DNA of 64,000 nt from positions 1 to 64,000 of the forward strand of contig JAQTNW010000005.1 of the NCBI GenBank assembly GCA_028713655.1, given 5' to 3'. The position numbers were made by a program, and so were the translations under genes. The notes under the pieces were generated by a model. The model ran no database searches, was not told the DNA's origin, and was given only the letters and a program-made list of their open reading frames with translations. Shown here in pieces: positions 55,483 to 64,000 of this stretch (position 1 is the stretch's first letter; each line of letters begins with the position of its first letter). The DNA comes from Candidatus Methylacidiphilales bacterium. Lineage in GTDB: Bacteria > Verrucomicrobiota > Verrucomicrobiia > Methylacidiphilales > JAAUTS01.

Positions 55483-58350
55483 TTAATTCATAGCGCAGGT
55501 ACAAAACAAATTCCGGTCGCCATAGACGTTATCGACCCGTGAAACCGGCGGCCAATATTTGTTTTCCTTGAGCCAGGTCACGGGATAAACCGCCAGCTCG
55601 CGCGAATACGGACGGTCCCAGGCGTCCGACAGCACATCAGCCGCGGGATGCGGCGCGCGTTTCAGCGGATTGTTGACCCGGTCCAGCTTACCCTCTTCAA
55701 TTTGCGAAATCTCCTTCCGGATCGAAATCAGGGCATCGCAAAAACGATCCAGCTCCCCCTTCGACTCGCTTTCGGTCGGCTCAACCATCAACGTTCCGGG
55801 AATCGGCCACGACATCGTCGGCGCGTGAAACCCGTAATCCATCAAGCGTTTCGCCACATCCTCGACTTCCACACCCGAAGCCACCTTCAGCGGACGGAGA
55901 TCCAGAATGCATTCGTGCGCCACATAACCGGCCTTGCCCTTGTAGAGAACCGGATAATAAGGCTCCAATCGCTTGGCAATGTAATTGGCATTCAAAATCG
56001 CCATGGAACTTGCCCGTGCGAGGCCCTGCCCGCCCATCAACGCGATATACACCCATGAAATGGGAAGGATGCAACCGCTGCCCCAGTTCGTGGCAGAAAC
56101 CGCACCCGCTGAATCAGCAGCGGCGGGATCGCCCGGTAAAAACGGTTTCAGGTGCGCTGCCACACAAATCGGGCCCATCCCCGGACCGCCGCCGCCGTGC
56201 GGGATGCAAAACGTTTTGTGGAGGTTCAAGTGGCAAACATCGGCCCCGATGCTGCCGGGACTGCAAAGCCCCACCTGCGCGTTCATGTTGGCGCCGTCCA
56301 TATAGACCTGCCCGCCGTTGTCATGCACGATGCGGCAAATCTCGCGGATGGATTCCTCAAAAACGCCATGTGTGGAAGGATAAGTGACCATCAATGCGGC
56401 AAGATCGTCGCGCATGGCCTCGGCTTTCGACTTCAAATCGCCCAAGTCAATTTCACCCTGCGCATTACACGCCACAACAACAACTTGATAGCCCGCCATC
56501 ACGGCGCTGGCAAAATTGGTCCCGTGGGCCGACTGCGGAATCAGGCAAACATGGCGTTTCCCCTGCCCGATGGATTCATGATAAGCCTTGATGGCCAGCA
56601 ACCCGGCATATTCACCCTGGGAACCGGCATTGGGCTGGAGCGAAACCGCTTCAAAGCCTGTCAACTTTGCCAGCCAAGCCTCCAAATCCAAAATGAGTTG
56701 TTTGTAGCCGGCTGTCTGGTCCACTGGCGCCAAGGGATGTATATTGGCAAACTCCGGCCAGGTAACCGGGTACATTTCGGCCGCCGCATTCAATTTCATT
56801 GTGCAGGAGCCCAGCGGAATCATCGAATATGTGAGGGAAATGTCCTTGTTTTCAAGCTTCTTCATGTAGCGGAGCATCTCGCTTTCGGAGTGATGGCGAT
56901 GAAAAACATCGTGCGGCAAAATCGCTTTGCTCCGTTGGGTCTCCAAAATCGAATCTTCAAGTTCAGCGGCCACTTCCGCGGCTTTCGGCAACGCCTTGCC
57001 CGATTCATTGAAAATGCCCAGAAGCAAATCAACCTCGTCGGGCGTGGACGCCTCATCCAGGGCGATCCCGATGCAGCCGTCATCATGGACGCGCAAGTTA
57101 ATCTGCTGCGACAGGGCTTTTTTCAGGAGAGTCTTTTGCTCTGCTGGCGTTGTTTTTAATGTCAGGGTATCGAAGAACAGCCCATCTTCGAGCTTGTAGC
57201 CCAACTGTTTGAGCCCCGCAACCAGCACGCGCGCCAGCCGGTGGACATGCCCGGCTATTTTCCGCAAGCCGTCCGGACCGTGATAAACCGCGTACATCGA
57301 GGCGACCACAGCCGGCAATACCTGCGCCGTGCAAATATTGCTGGTGGCCTTCTCATGGCGGATGTGTTGTTCGCGTGTCTGAAGTGATAGTCGCATCGCC
57401 TTCCGCCCTGCGCTGTCCTGTGAAACTCCAATCAGGCGTCCGGGCATCTGCCGCTTGAATTCGTCGCGCGTGGCAAAAAACGCCGCATGCGGCCCGCCGA
57501 ATCCCAGCGGCATGCCGAATCGCTGTGTGCTGCCAACCGCCACATCCGCCCCCAGTTCGCCGGGCGGCTTGAGCAGCGTCAAAGCGAGGATGTCAGCCGC
57601 CAGGACGACAAAAGCCCCCGCTTCCTTCGCGCTCTTGATAAACTTTTCGTCAACGGAAACAAGGCCGCGAGTGTTCGGATATTGCAATAAAACACCGAAG
57701 ACATCGCTGCCCACCGTAATGTCGGCGGTACAGCCGACTGCGACCTTCAGCCCCAGCGCGTGGGCGCGGGTTTTCAGCACGGCAAGGGTTTGAGGATGGC
57801 AACCCAGCGAGGCGAAAAAAGTGCCGCGTCCCTCCGCCTTGCCTTTGATCGCGTAGGCCATGGTCATGGCTTCGGCTGCTGCTGTCGCTTCGTCCAGCAA
57901 TGAAGCATTGGCGATATCCAGGCCCGTTAACTCGCAGATCAACGTCTGAAAATTCAGGAGCGCTTCAAGGCGGCCCTGTGAAATTTCGGGTTGATACGGG
58001 GTATAGGCGGTGTACCAGCCGGGATTTTCGAGTATGTTACGCTGGATGACCGGCGGCACAAGGGCGGCTTGGTAACCCTGGCCGATCAGGGAACGGAATA
58101 CCTTGTTTTTGCCCGCCAAACTTTTCAGGCGCGCGAGCACCCGGGCCTCCGATTGTCCGGTCATTTCGGCGAGAGGGGGGGCAATGCGGATGCTTTTCGG
58201 AACAACCTTTGAGATGAAGGATTCCAGGTCCGGCTCGCCGATCTCGGTGAGCATCTCCCCTATTTCCCCGGGATTGGGGCCTATGTGGCGGGAATGAAAT
58301 TCGTCGGGATGGTTCAGAGCCGTTTTCAATGGAGTGTGGGTGGTATGCAT
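55483..58350 (-). CDS. gcvP: Glycine dehydrogenase (decarboxylating), P protein
   Basis: The P protein decarboxylates glycine in the glycine cleavage system. It has 955 residues in one chain, so it is the fused type with N and C halves. The PLP lysine is in [19 protein letters not shown], near residue 700. The N-terminus shows [21 protein letters not shown] and [13 protein letters not shown], the middle [20 protein letters not shown]. The C-terminus has [20 protein letters not shown]. gcvT and gcvH are not next to it. A palindrome TTTTTTGCG-CGCAAAAAA directly follows its stop. Confidence 0.95.
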   Translation of the reverse strand: MHTTHTPLKTALNHPDEFHSRHIGPNPGEIGEMLTEIGEPDLESFISKVVPKSIRIAPPLAEMTGQSEARVLARLKSLAGKNKVFRSLIGQGYQAALVPPVIQRNILENPGWYTAYTPYQPEISQGRLEALLNFQTLICELTGLDIANASLLDEATAAAEAMTMAYAIKGKAEGRGTFFASLGCHPQTLAVLKTRAHALGLKVAVGCTADITVGSDVFGVLLQYPNTRGLVSVDEKFIKSAKEAGAFVVLAADILALTLLKPPGELGADVAVGSTQRFGMPLGFGGPHAAFFATRDEFKRQMPGRLIGVSQDSAGRKAMRLSLQTREQHIRHEKATSNICTAQVLPAVVASMYAVYHGPDGLRKIAGHVHRLARVLVAGLKQLGYKLEDGLFFDTLTLKTTPAEQKTLLKKALSQQINLRVHDDGCIGIALDEASTPDEVDLLLGIFNESGKALPKAAEVAAELEDSILETQRSKAILPHDVFHRHHSESEMLRYMKKLENKDISLTYSMIPLGSCTMKLNAAAEMYPVTWPEFANIHPLAPVDQTAGYKQLILDLEAWLAKLTGFEAVSLQPNAGSQGEYAGLLAIKAYHESIGQGKRHVCLIPQSAHGTNFASAVMAGYQVVVVACNAQGEIDLGDLKSKAEAMRDDLAALMVTYPSTHGVFEESIREICRIVHDNGGQVYMDGANMNAQVGLCSPGSIGADVCHLNLHKTFCIPHGGGGPGMGPICVAAHLKPFLPGDPAAADSAGAVSATNWGSGCILPISWVYIALMGGQGLARASSMAILNANYIAKRLEPYYPVLYKGKAGYVAHECILDLRPLKVASGVEVEDVAKRLMDYGFHAPTMSWPIPGTLMVEPTESESKGELDRFCDALISIRKEISQIEEGKLDRVNNPLKRAPHPAADVLSDAWDRPYSRELAVYPVTWLKENKYWPPVSRVDNVYGDRNLFCTCAMN

Positions 58351-58519
58351 GTGGAAATAAATTCAGACATAACGGCATAGACCCCCGCAGGAAGAAATTC
58401 AAAGAAAATTGTTTTAACCGCGCTGCGAGGATTTAACGCAAAACGCCAATATCAGGGCTGCGTCATGGGATTTTATTTGCGTTTGAGGCCGTTTTGTAGA
58501 TCGTCTAAAATTCGTTTAG

Positions 58520-60541
58520 ATGCGCATCCTGTTCACAAACATTTCCTTTGGCGTCAGATCGGGCACCGAGCTGTTTATTGCGGATCTTGCCCGGCAACTG
58601 GCTTCACGGGGCCATACTTGCGCACTTTACAGCACACTCTTCGGACCGGCTATCAAAGGCTCCCTTCATGGCATCCTGCCCCTGTTCGATGATCTCCGCA
58701 AATTACCCTGGCAGCCTGACATCATCCACGGGCAACATAGCCTCGAAACACTCGCTGCAATCGGGTTCTTTCCGGGTGTCCCCGCAATTTACGTCTGTCA
58801 TGACTCCACAATATGGTTCGACTCACCGCCTCCACCTCCGCTTGTCCAGGCCCATGTCACAGTGGACTGGCACACTCGCAAACGGGTGATGAGGGAAACA
58901 GACCTGGCTGAAAAGGACATTGCGATCATCAACAACACAGTCGACACCTCCGTCTTCATTCCCCCATCCGCCCCTCGGCCGGAGCGTCCCGCACGCGCAC
59001 TCGTGTTCCACAGCCATTCACCTGATGGTTGGAACTATATTGAAATCATTCGGGAGGTGTGCAATCGGCTCGGAATCCCGCTCGATGTGGTAGGGCACCA
59101 ATCGGGACAATCCTCCGAAACTCCTCAGGATCTTTTGCCTCGCTATGATCTCGTGTTTGCCAAAGCACGCTGCGCCATCGAGGCCATGGCCTGCGGCTGT
59201 GGTGTGATTCTTGCCGGAGCGGAAGGCTTCGGCCCCCTGGTGACTTCCACGTTGTTCGATGAACTGCGTAAATACAATTTCGGCCACAGCCTGCTCCAAC
59301 ACCGTACGGGATGGTTGGAGGAACAGATTGCGCGCTTTGATGCCGGCGAGGTTGCAACCGTTTGCCAGATAACCCGCGAGCGCTGCAATACCACTGTCGC
59401 CGCGGAACAATTTGAGCGCCTTTACAGCTCCCTGATTGGCCGACCCTTTTCCAGGGAAATTTCCAGCCAGGCTTTTCTTTCCTATGCCAACGGCCTGTTC
59501 CTTCACCTCAAGAAACCCAACCTCTACCAACACAGCGGTTTTGGGTTGAACGATCACTTGAAGGAATCCCCCGGAACCCCTCCGGAAGAACCTGTCAAGG
59601 CCGCCTCCGGTGGAGGACGGCTCGCCAAGGGCCTGGCGGATTTTTCTGCGCGCGTCCACATCAGCGCCATGAGAAGATCGATTTATCCCGCGCCCCTTCC
59701 CGTCATCGGCGGGGTGCCCCGCTCGGGAACCACCCTGCTGCGCCTCATGCTGGATGCGCATCCGGATCTTGCCATTCCGCCAGAAACCAACTGGCTGGTC
59801 CACTTTTCCCAGGATACGGAGAATCGCCAGTGTGATGCCAGACAGTTTGTTCATTTGCTAAAGAACCATCCCGCCATCCGCTCGAATTGGCCGGATCTGC
59901 ATTTTGAGGAAAATGATCTTCTGGACTTTCTGCCCCGGCGCGGCTCCTTTTCCATTGCCGACGGGATTCGCCTGGCCCTCCTTGCCTATGCCCGGCGGCA
60001 TGGCAAAAAGATCTTTGGGGAAAAATCACCCAGCAACACCTATTGTTTTTCCGCCATCCAATCCCTGCTGCCTGAAGCTCGCTTCATACACATCGTCCGC
60101 GATGGCCGCGCAGTATGTGCTTCATGGAGACACACATGGTTTGCTCCACCGGGCGGCCTGATCGGCTGCATGATGGCCTGGCAAAACTGGGTGATTCGCG
60201 GCAGGGAGGAAGGCAAAAAGTGCCGGCACTACCTTGAAATTCGTTTTGAGGATCTTGTCACGGATCCGGAGGGAACGCTGAAAACGGTTTGCGCGTTTCT
60301 CGATCTGGCATGGGACGCCCGCATGCTGGAATATCATGTGTCGGCCGCCCAGCGTTTGACGGAACACGAAGCGCATTATGACAGTGAAGGCCGCATCCTG
60401 GCCACCCGAAATCAGCGGTTTGCAAACCACAGTTCCGCCATTCGCCCTCCGGAACCTGAAAAACTCGACGAATGGAAAACCTTGCTGTCAGAAGACGAAC
60501 AAAAGATTGTGAATGAACTGATGGGTGCCATGCCCGGGTGA
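58520..60541 (+). CDS. Glycosyltransferase-sulfotransferase fusion
   Basis: A protein of 673 residues with two parts. Residues about 1-330 look like a GT-B glycosyltransferase: MRILFTNISFGVRSGTELFI, IINNTVDTSVFIPP, and the donor-site helix KARCAIEAMACGCGVILAGAE. A Pro/Gly/Glu-rich linker (about 350-385) joins a sulfotransferase domain (about 390-665). Its PAPS 5'-phosphosulfate loop is VIGGVPRSGTTLLRLML (about 395-411) and the 3'-phosphate motif FIHIVRDGRAVCASW (about 522-536). The C-terminal helix ends NELMGAMPG. It probably adds a sugar and a sulfate to the same glycan or lipid in the cytoplasm; the acceptor is unknown. Confidence 0.8.
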   Translation: MRILFTNISFGVRSGTELFIADLARQLASRGHTCALYSTLFGPAIKGSLHGILPLFDDLRKLPWQPDIIHGQHSLETLAAIGFFPGVPAIYVCHDSTIWFDSPPPPPLVQAHVTVDWHTRKRVMRETDLAEKDIAIINNTVDTSVFIPPSAPRPERPARALVFHSHSPDGWNYIEIIREVCNRLGIPLDVVGHQSGQSSETPQDLLPRYDLVFAKARCAIEAMACGCGVILAGAEGFGPLVTSTLFDELRKYNFGHSLLQHRTGWLEEQIARFDAGEVATVCQITRERCNTTVAAEQFERLYSSLIGRPFSREISSQAFLSYANGLFLHLKKPNLYQHSGFGLNDHLKESPGTPPEEPVKAASGGGRLAKGLADFSARVHISAMRRSIYPAPLPVIGGVPRSGTTLLRLMLDAHPDLAIPPETNWLVHFSQDTENRQCDARQFVHLLKNHPAIRSNWPDLHFEENDLLDFLPRRGSFSIADGIRLALLAYARRHGKKIFGEKSPSNTYCFSAIQSLLPEARFIHIVRDGRAVCASWRHTWFAPPGGLIGCMMAWQNWVIRGREEGKKCRHYLEIRFEDLVTDPEGTLKTVCAFLDLAWDARMLEYHVSAAQRLTEHEAHYDSEGRILATRNQRFANHSSAIRPPEPEKLDEWKTLLSEDEQKIVNELMGAMPG

Positions 60542-60614
60542 TGTCCCAGGCTTTTTATCCTGTAAATCCTGTCAAAAAAACTTGCCTTTTCTGCTCTCCG
60601 AATCCCCATGCCCC

Positions 60615-60677
60615 CAATCCCAAAGGGATTGTGATCTTTCAGCCCAGGGTTGGCCGCCTTTGGCGGACTACCCTGGG
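60615..60677. repeat. REP-like palindromes upstream of the transposase remnant
   Basis: Two structures: CAATCCC-aaa-GGGATTG (60615-60631, 7-bp stem) and a two-layer hairpin CCCAGGGT ... ACCCTGGG (60643-60677) with inner CCGCC-ttt-GGCGG. Around them, TCTTTCAG and CTGAAAGA form a further inverted pair. Such palindromes flank RAYT-type transposases and are mobilised by them in known systems. A third CAATCCC-ttc-GGGATTG lies at about 61006-61022 inside the remnant gene. Confidence 0.7.
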
Positions 60678-60745
60678 AAGGTTCACGAATCTCTATCAAC
60701 TCTGAAAGAGTTGAATCGAATCCAAAAATCATCCATTCTCAAGCC

Positions 60746-61033
60746 ATGCCACAATCTCTCGCCAAAATCTTGGTTCATGCTGTATTTTCCACAAAAAACC
60801 GTCTTCCCCTTCTGCACGACCGTGCCTTGCGCGAGGAATTGCATCGTTACCTCGGCGGCATTCTGAGCAACCTGGATTGCCAGCCCATCATCGCGGGCGG
60901 CACGGAAGACCATGTTCATTTTCTGTGCGCACTGTCAAGAACCTGCGAGGCGGCAACGATGATCAAGGAAACAAAACGCGGCTCAACCCTGTGGCTGAAT
61001 GCTTTCAATCCCTTCGGGATTGAGTTGTGTTAA
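60746..61033 (+). pseudogene. Truncated REP-associated tyrosine transposase (RAYT, IS200-like)
   Basis: From ATG 60746 the product reads MPQSLAKILVHAVFSTKNRL then LLHDRALREELHRYLGGILS and carries the HUH motif in GGTEDHVHFLCAL. It ends after FNPFGIELC at 61033, about 95 residues, while intact relatives are about 150 and carry the nucleophile tyrosine in a later helix. That part is missing, so it cannot be active. The premature end falls in a CAATCCC-ttc-GGGATTG palindrome (about 61006-61022), consistent with insertion of, or rearrangement at, a REP copy. Confidence 0.72.
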
Positions 61034-61149
61034 ACATCAAAAACAACCATGTAGAATGGCAAGCATCCAATCCCGGTCCGGAACATCACTTGTGCAAGAG
61101 CCTCTCGACATGGAGTATTCACATTAATAATAACAAATTATTTATGAAC

Positions 61150-61395
61150 CTACAGCTTCTCGTACACACCCTTGTCGCGCTTTTGATAGACTTTAAAGCC
61201 GGCCTTTTTCGCATCCGAGACGGAGAGCGGCTTGGTGAGTTTGGGCGTATGAACAGCCCCGATCAATTTCCGGACCGGCTTGCGGCAAAGGGGGCATTCC
61301 TTGAGCTCGGGCCGGGTCAGCGGACGGCGCAAATCGAAGCAACCGCCGCACACCTTGCACTCGCCGGAAACCAGTTCATAGGTGTAAATCGGCAT
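61150..61395 (-). CDS. FmdB-family zinc-ribbon protein
   Basis: A protein of 81 residues from ATG 61395 (MPIYTYELVSGECKVCGGCF). The four-Cys ribbon is C-x2-C (with an extra C) then CPLCRKPV, the standard FmdB putative regulatory domain, then a short basic tail (KAGFKVYQKRDKGVYEKL). The function of the family is not settled; it was named after a regulator of formamide degradation. The longer reading to 61458 overlaps the next gene. It lies 7 bases after the McsA-like gene. Confidence 0.8.
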   Translation of the reverse strand: MPIYTYELVSGECKVCGGCFDLRRPLTRPELKECPLCRKPVRKLIGAVHTPKLTKPLSVSDAKKAGFKVYQKRDKGVYEKL

Positions 61396-61402
61396 GCCGG
61401 TT

Positions 61403-61948
61403 TCAACCCTCCCGCTCGATCTCCTTGAGCTGGTCGCGAAGCACGGCCGCTTCCTCAAAACGTTCCGAGGAAACGGCGGTGTCCAGCATTTGCTCCAACT
61501 GCTTTTTGCGCAGGCCCTTCATGGAAGCGGGGATCTTCCCCAGATGCTGGACGCCTTTCTGGCAGTCGTTCAGCACTTCAGTAAGCATTTCCATGAAAAC
61601 CGGATAACATTCCGGACAACCCAGCCGCCCGGTTTTGCGCAGGTCTTCGCTGGTGAAACCGCAGGCAGCGCAACGCAGGCTGGGTTCAACTCCACCCTGC
61701 GGAGACATCATCAGGGATTTGGCGGAAATTTCCGGCTGTTCCGGCGGCTCAATGCTTTGCGCGGGATCGGGCATGCCCTTGGCTTTCGCCAGTTTCGATA
61801 CGGCATCCCAAATGTCAAAATCGATGAGGTTCTGGTCCTTGATCTGCGGAATGCACTTTTCGCAAACATGAACCTCGATCACCTTGCCATTGACGATTTT
61901 TGTCAAATGACAGGTGGCCTCGCTTCCAGGGCAAAAGGAACATTCCAT
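61403..61948 (-). CDS. McsA-like protein with UVR motif
   Basis: A protein of 181 residues. Zinc-finger 1: MECSFCPGSEATCHL and HVCEKC. Zinc-finger 2: CAACGFTSEDLRKTGRLGC then PECY. A UvrB/UvrC (UVR) helix pair closes the protein: KKQLEQMLDTAVSSERFEEA then AVLRDQLKEIE. This layout is that of McsA, the activator of the McsB protein-arginine kinase. No mcsB or clpC is in the window. It is followed by the FmdB gene on the same strand. Confidence 0.82.
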   Translation of the reverse strand: MECSFCPGSEATCHLTKIVNGKVIEVHVCEKCIPQIKDQNLIDFDIWDAVSKLAKAKGMPDPAQSIEPPEQPEISAKSLMMSPQGGVEPSLRCAACGFTSEDLRKTGRLGCPECYPVFMEMLTEVLNDCQKGVQHLGKIPASMKGLRKKQLEQMLDTAVSSERFEEAAVLRDQLKEIEREG

Positions 61949-62010
61949 GCCTCATTCTTAACATCCCCGCCCGGAAAATGCAAACGAGGATAGCCTTGTG
62001 CGTTCGCAAT

Positions 62011-62460
62011 TCAGGCTTTCCACCAATCGGGCTGCGGAGGCCGGCCCTCATCCACCTCGATAAAATCAAAGAAGGTCAGGATTTCACCCTTGCGCTTCGA
62101 CAATCCGGCCTCGTTGAGGCGAAATTCCAGCCGCTCGGACGCTTCGTCCCTGCACCCTCTCTTGGCCATGAAATGATTCCAAATTTCAATTTCCTCGGCG
62201 CCTGGGTGCCGTCCCCTGGAAAAACACCACTGAAGAATCTCGTCGTCACTTCCCCCCTGGAGTACCCTCTTTTTCAAATCTTCATACGATATCTTCAAAA
62301 ATGATAGGCAGCGCCCGTCGAAGCCGATGCCCAGATTTTCAATAAAGTCCTGGCCGAGCTTGCCATTGGCATGAAGGCGGATTTTGTCCAGCATTCGGGC
62401 AAAATAAACAATGCCTTTGGTTTTGACATAAGGGCTGACGGGATAGGGAGTCTGGGTCAT
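62011..62460 (-). CDS. DUF5069 domain protein
   Basis: A protein of 149 residues. It matches the DUF5069 pattern: KGIVYFARMLDKIRLHANGK at the start, then GFDGRCLSFLKISYEDLKKR, then WCFSRGRHPGAEEIEIWNHF. The function is unknown; the fold is thought to be helical. It has no signal peptide and probably its own promoter. Common in Verrucomicrobiota. Confidence 0.72.
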   Translation of the reverse strand: MTQTPYPVSPYVKTKGIVYFARMLDKIRLHANGKLGQDFIENLGIGFDGRCLSFLKISYEDLKKRVLQGGSDDEILQWCFSRGRHPGAEEIEIWNHFMAKRGCRDEASERLEFRLNEAGLSKRKGEILTFFDFIEVDEGRPPQPDWWKA

Positions 62461-62806
62461 GCGTTAGAACTTGGCTTAAAACTGCCGCCGGGCAACACGA
62501 TTTTTTACAGGAAGGACGCAAAGCATGCTTAAAACTAAAAGCTTGAACAGGTTTAGCCGTGAAAAAGCGTCCGGCAAAGAGGGACCCGTCCGGCGTGCGA
62601 ACAAGATACGCAAAAATTGATATGCAGGAACTTATAGAAGTAACACATTGACATGAAATAAGTCAGAAGTTTGGAAATTGTGTTTTAAAAGCTGCGCCTG
62701 ACGCACTTGGGCTCTTGGCATGTCGCTTTGCGTTAAAATGTGCCCCTGAGGGTGTCTAAAACCCCTCTTGACTTGAGCGGAGGATATCCGCATTTTATCA
62801 CCCCTT
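62461..62806. other. Spacer before rpmG
   Basis: These 346 bases hold no supported gene. Weak hairpins occur (for example gcgga-ggata-tccgc near 62777-62791) and a TTGACT (62768-62773) could be a -35 for rpmG, but no good -10 follows. A TTGACA at 62648-62653 has no matching -10. I see no tRNA or known RNA here. Confidence 0.5.
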
Positions 62807-62971
62807 ATGAGAGACAAGATTACCTTGGAATGTACGGAAGCCAAAGCCGAAGGCAAACCGGTTTCGCGCTATATTACCACCCGCAACAAAAAGCTGCAGA
62901 CCGAGCGCCTGGAAGTGAAGAAATACAATCCCAACCTTCGCCGCCATACCCTGCACAAAGAGATCAAGTAA
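62807..62971 (+). CDS. rpmG: 50S ribosomal protein L33
   Basis: A small basic protein of 54 residues from ATG 62807. It reads [19 protein letters not shown] then [19 protein letters not shown] and ends [14 protein letters not shown]. The YxTTxNK core and [13 protein letters not shown] end are typical L33. Only one cysteine (C9) is present, so this is the zinc-free type. No ribosome-binding site lies close to the ATG. No tRNA or secE/nusG is next to it, unlike in many genomes. Confidence 0.93.
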   Translation: MRDKITLECTEAKAEGKPVSRYITTRNKKLQTERLEVKKYNPNLRRHTLHKEIK

Positions 62972-62981
62972 GGGGTTCGGG

Positions 62982-63650
62982 TTATTTCTTCTTCGCGGCT
63001 GGGGTTTTCTCATCGCCCGGGTAGGACTTGGTGCTGGGCCAGATAAGCCGCCACGGTTCCCTCTTGAGAGTATCGGTCAATTGCTCGCTATTGCTGATCA
63101 CCTGTGGAATCTTGGAATTATTCAGCGTCTCCAAAAACATTTTCGCATTTTTGAGGGCTATGGCCAGATCGGACTCCGGCCCGGTAAGACGTTTCATATT
63201 ATTGGCCACGGCTTCAGACAGATCCGGTACGCGTTCCCCGACAAACTCAGCGTGGTTCTCCGCCAAACCGGTGCTTGCATCTCCGTGAATAAAGTCGATC
63301 ACCTCCTGTCCCATGAGGCCCTGCTGGGTTAAATGCACCGTCACATTGTGATAAATCTGTGCTTTCCTTTCCACCTGCACGTCAATGGAAACTTCGTAAT
63401 CGGCATGTCCGTCAGGCCGCTTTTCCAGCGGCACTGGCGAGGTAAGGAGCGTGACTTTGCCGATCTCCCGCCCCGCCAGAAGCACGGGCGCGCCGGGACG
63501 GATGCCGTTGGCGTTGTCATAATAAATCCGATAGGTATTGAGCGGCGTGATGACGCCGGGCATTCCAATTACGACCAGAATGGTGATCAAAATGCCGAAA
63601 GTCACCAACACCAGGATGCCCGTGCTGATTTCATTTTTGTGAATTTGCAT
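62982..63650 (-). CDS. mlaD: MCE-domain lipid-transport protein (MlaD-like)
   Basis: A protein of 222 residues with an N-terminal membrane anchor (about 9-33, TGILVLVTFGILITILVVIG) and one MCE domain (about 37-125) with YRIYYDNANGIRPGAPVLLA then GREIGKVTLL, and VHLTQQGLMGQEVIDF. A helical tail with Lys-rich end (KTPAAKKK) follows. MlaD-type proteins form periplasmic rings that move phospholipids between membranes. It is 3 bases downstream of the ATPase gene on the same strand. Confidence 0.85.
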   Translation of the reverse strand: MQIHKNEISTGILVLVTFGILITILVVIGMPGVITPLNTYRIYYDNANGIRPGAPVLLAGREIGKVTLLTSPVPLEKRPDGHADYEVSIDVQVERKAQIYHNVTVHLTQQGLMGQEVIDFIHGDASTGLAENHAEFVGERVPDLSEAVANNMKRLTGPESDLAIALKNAKMFLETLNNSKIPQVISNSEQLTDTLKREPWRLIWPSTKSYPGDEKTPAAKKK

Positions 63651-63653
63651 AAG

Positions 63654-64000
63654 TTATTCCCCGGTTTTTTCGTGGTTTGAATAGGACGAAAGAAATTTGC
63701 TGACGATGGGATTGTCCGAATGCCGGAACTCATCCGGCGCCCCTTCCAGAATTATTTTTCCCTCATGCAGGAATGCCATCCGCGTGGCCACGGCAAATGC
63801 GCTGTCCATTTCGTGGGTCACGACAATGGCCGTGGCTTTCTGCTTGTCGCGCAACTGGATGATAAGATCATTGATCAGCTTGCTGTTGATCGGATCAAGG
63901 CCCGCCGAGGGCTCGTCGAAAAGAATCAACTCGGGCTCCAGAGCCAGCGCGCGCGCCAGGCCCACCCGTTTCTCCATGCCGCCGCTGAGCTCGGAGGGAA
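63654..64000 (-). CDS. mlaF: ABC transporter ATPase of an Mla-type system (C-terminal part)
   Basis: The gene enters from the right edge. The visible C-terminal 115 residues show the signature SELSGGMEKRVGLARALAL, Walker B ELILFDEPSAGLDPI, and the H-loop VVTHEMDSAF. The 'S-GGMxKRVGLARA' form is typical of MlaF/Mkl ATPases of MCE transporters. The permease gene is expected just beyond the window (on the right). Confidence 0.85.
   Translation of the reverse strand, partial: PSELSGGMEKRVGLARALALEPELILFDEPSAGLDPINSKLINDLIIQLRDKQKATAIVVTHEMDSAFAVATRMAFLHEGKIILEGAPDEFRHSDNPIVSKFLSSYSNHEKTGE

Noticed and set aside
62461-62806. tRNA or small RNA before rpmG
   Set aside because: rpmG often has tRNA neighbours, but no cloverleaf with a T-loop GGTTCGAATCC-like motif could be found here.

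Overview
The window looks like a chromosomal segment of a Verrucomicrobiota bacterium. The best lineage marker is the 51-residue basic protein at 27405-27560, which matches the Chlamydia/Verrucomicrobia small basic protein family. The mix of genes fits this: an AP2-like DNA-binding protein, a DUF5069 protein, a prenyltransferase-repeat protein with a TonB-like N-terminus, an adenosylcobalamin-dependent ribonucleotide reductase, and few strong Shine-Dalgarno sites. Most genes are on the minus strand, in tightly packed operons whose stop and start codons overlap (ATGA or GTGA).

Layout. 1-4593: argCJBDF (arginine synthesis through the acetyl-recycling route; argF is cut by the window edge). 4688-5590: rplM-rpsI with a terminator. 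5643-7573: ilvB on the plus strand. 7810-13133: a prenyltransferase-repeat protein, the ABC-F ATPase Uup, a decayed transposase, and a MidA-like methyltransferase beside nuoA. 13428-16351: an AP2-like protein, a DUF4230 protein and ilvD. 16478-21189: a glycan-like module with two closely related glycosyltransferases, an HpcH/HpaI aldolase, an RmlC-like cupin and two secreted proteins of unknown role. 21224-26552: dapB-dapA-dapF-lysA-argH (lysine/DAP and the last arginine step). 26640-30415: rluB, the small basic protein, a MgtC/DUF4010 membrane protein, an EVE protein and a HAD phosphatase. 30416-34470: a repeat-rich accessory stretch holding AT-richer orphan genes and an AbrB/PIN toxin-antitoxin pair. 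34471-40384: gyrB and gyrA, separated by a second toxin-antitoxin pair. 40569-47155: nrdJ, der, pgsA and gltX.

47419-52841 is a complete pqqABCDE operon downstream of a TonB-dependent receptor. It includes a 33-codon pqqA, and a pqqB whose only plausible start codon is ATT, placed behind a strong Shine-Dalgarno sequence. 53216-58350: kdsD, efp (with an unusual loop tip), a small secreted protein and a single-chain gcvP. 58520-60541 is a fused glycosyltransferase-sulfotransferase. A truncated REP-associated transposase, with its palindromes, follows. 61150-64000: two zinc-ribbon proteins, a DUF5069 protein, rpmG, and the start of an Mla-type lipid transporter (mlaD and partial mlaF).

The most unusual non-coding signal is a modular repeat. 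Constant 7-nt cores (CGTCCCG or CATCTTG, in either orientation) sit inside palindromes whose arms differ between copies but stay complementary. Cores and arms appear to shuffle independently. The clearest copies are at 33564-33663, 34377-34463 and 54808-54854. No rRNA, tRNA, CRISPR array or replication origin was recognised.
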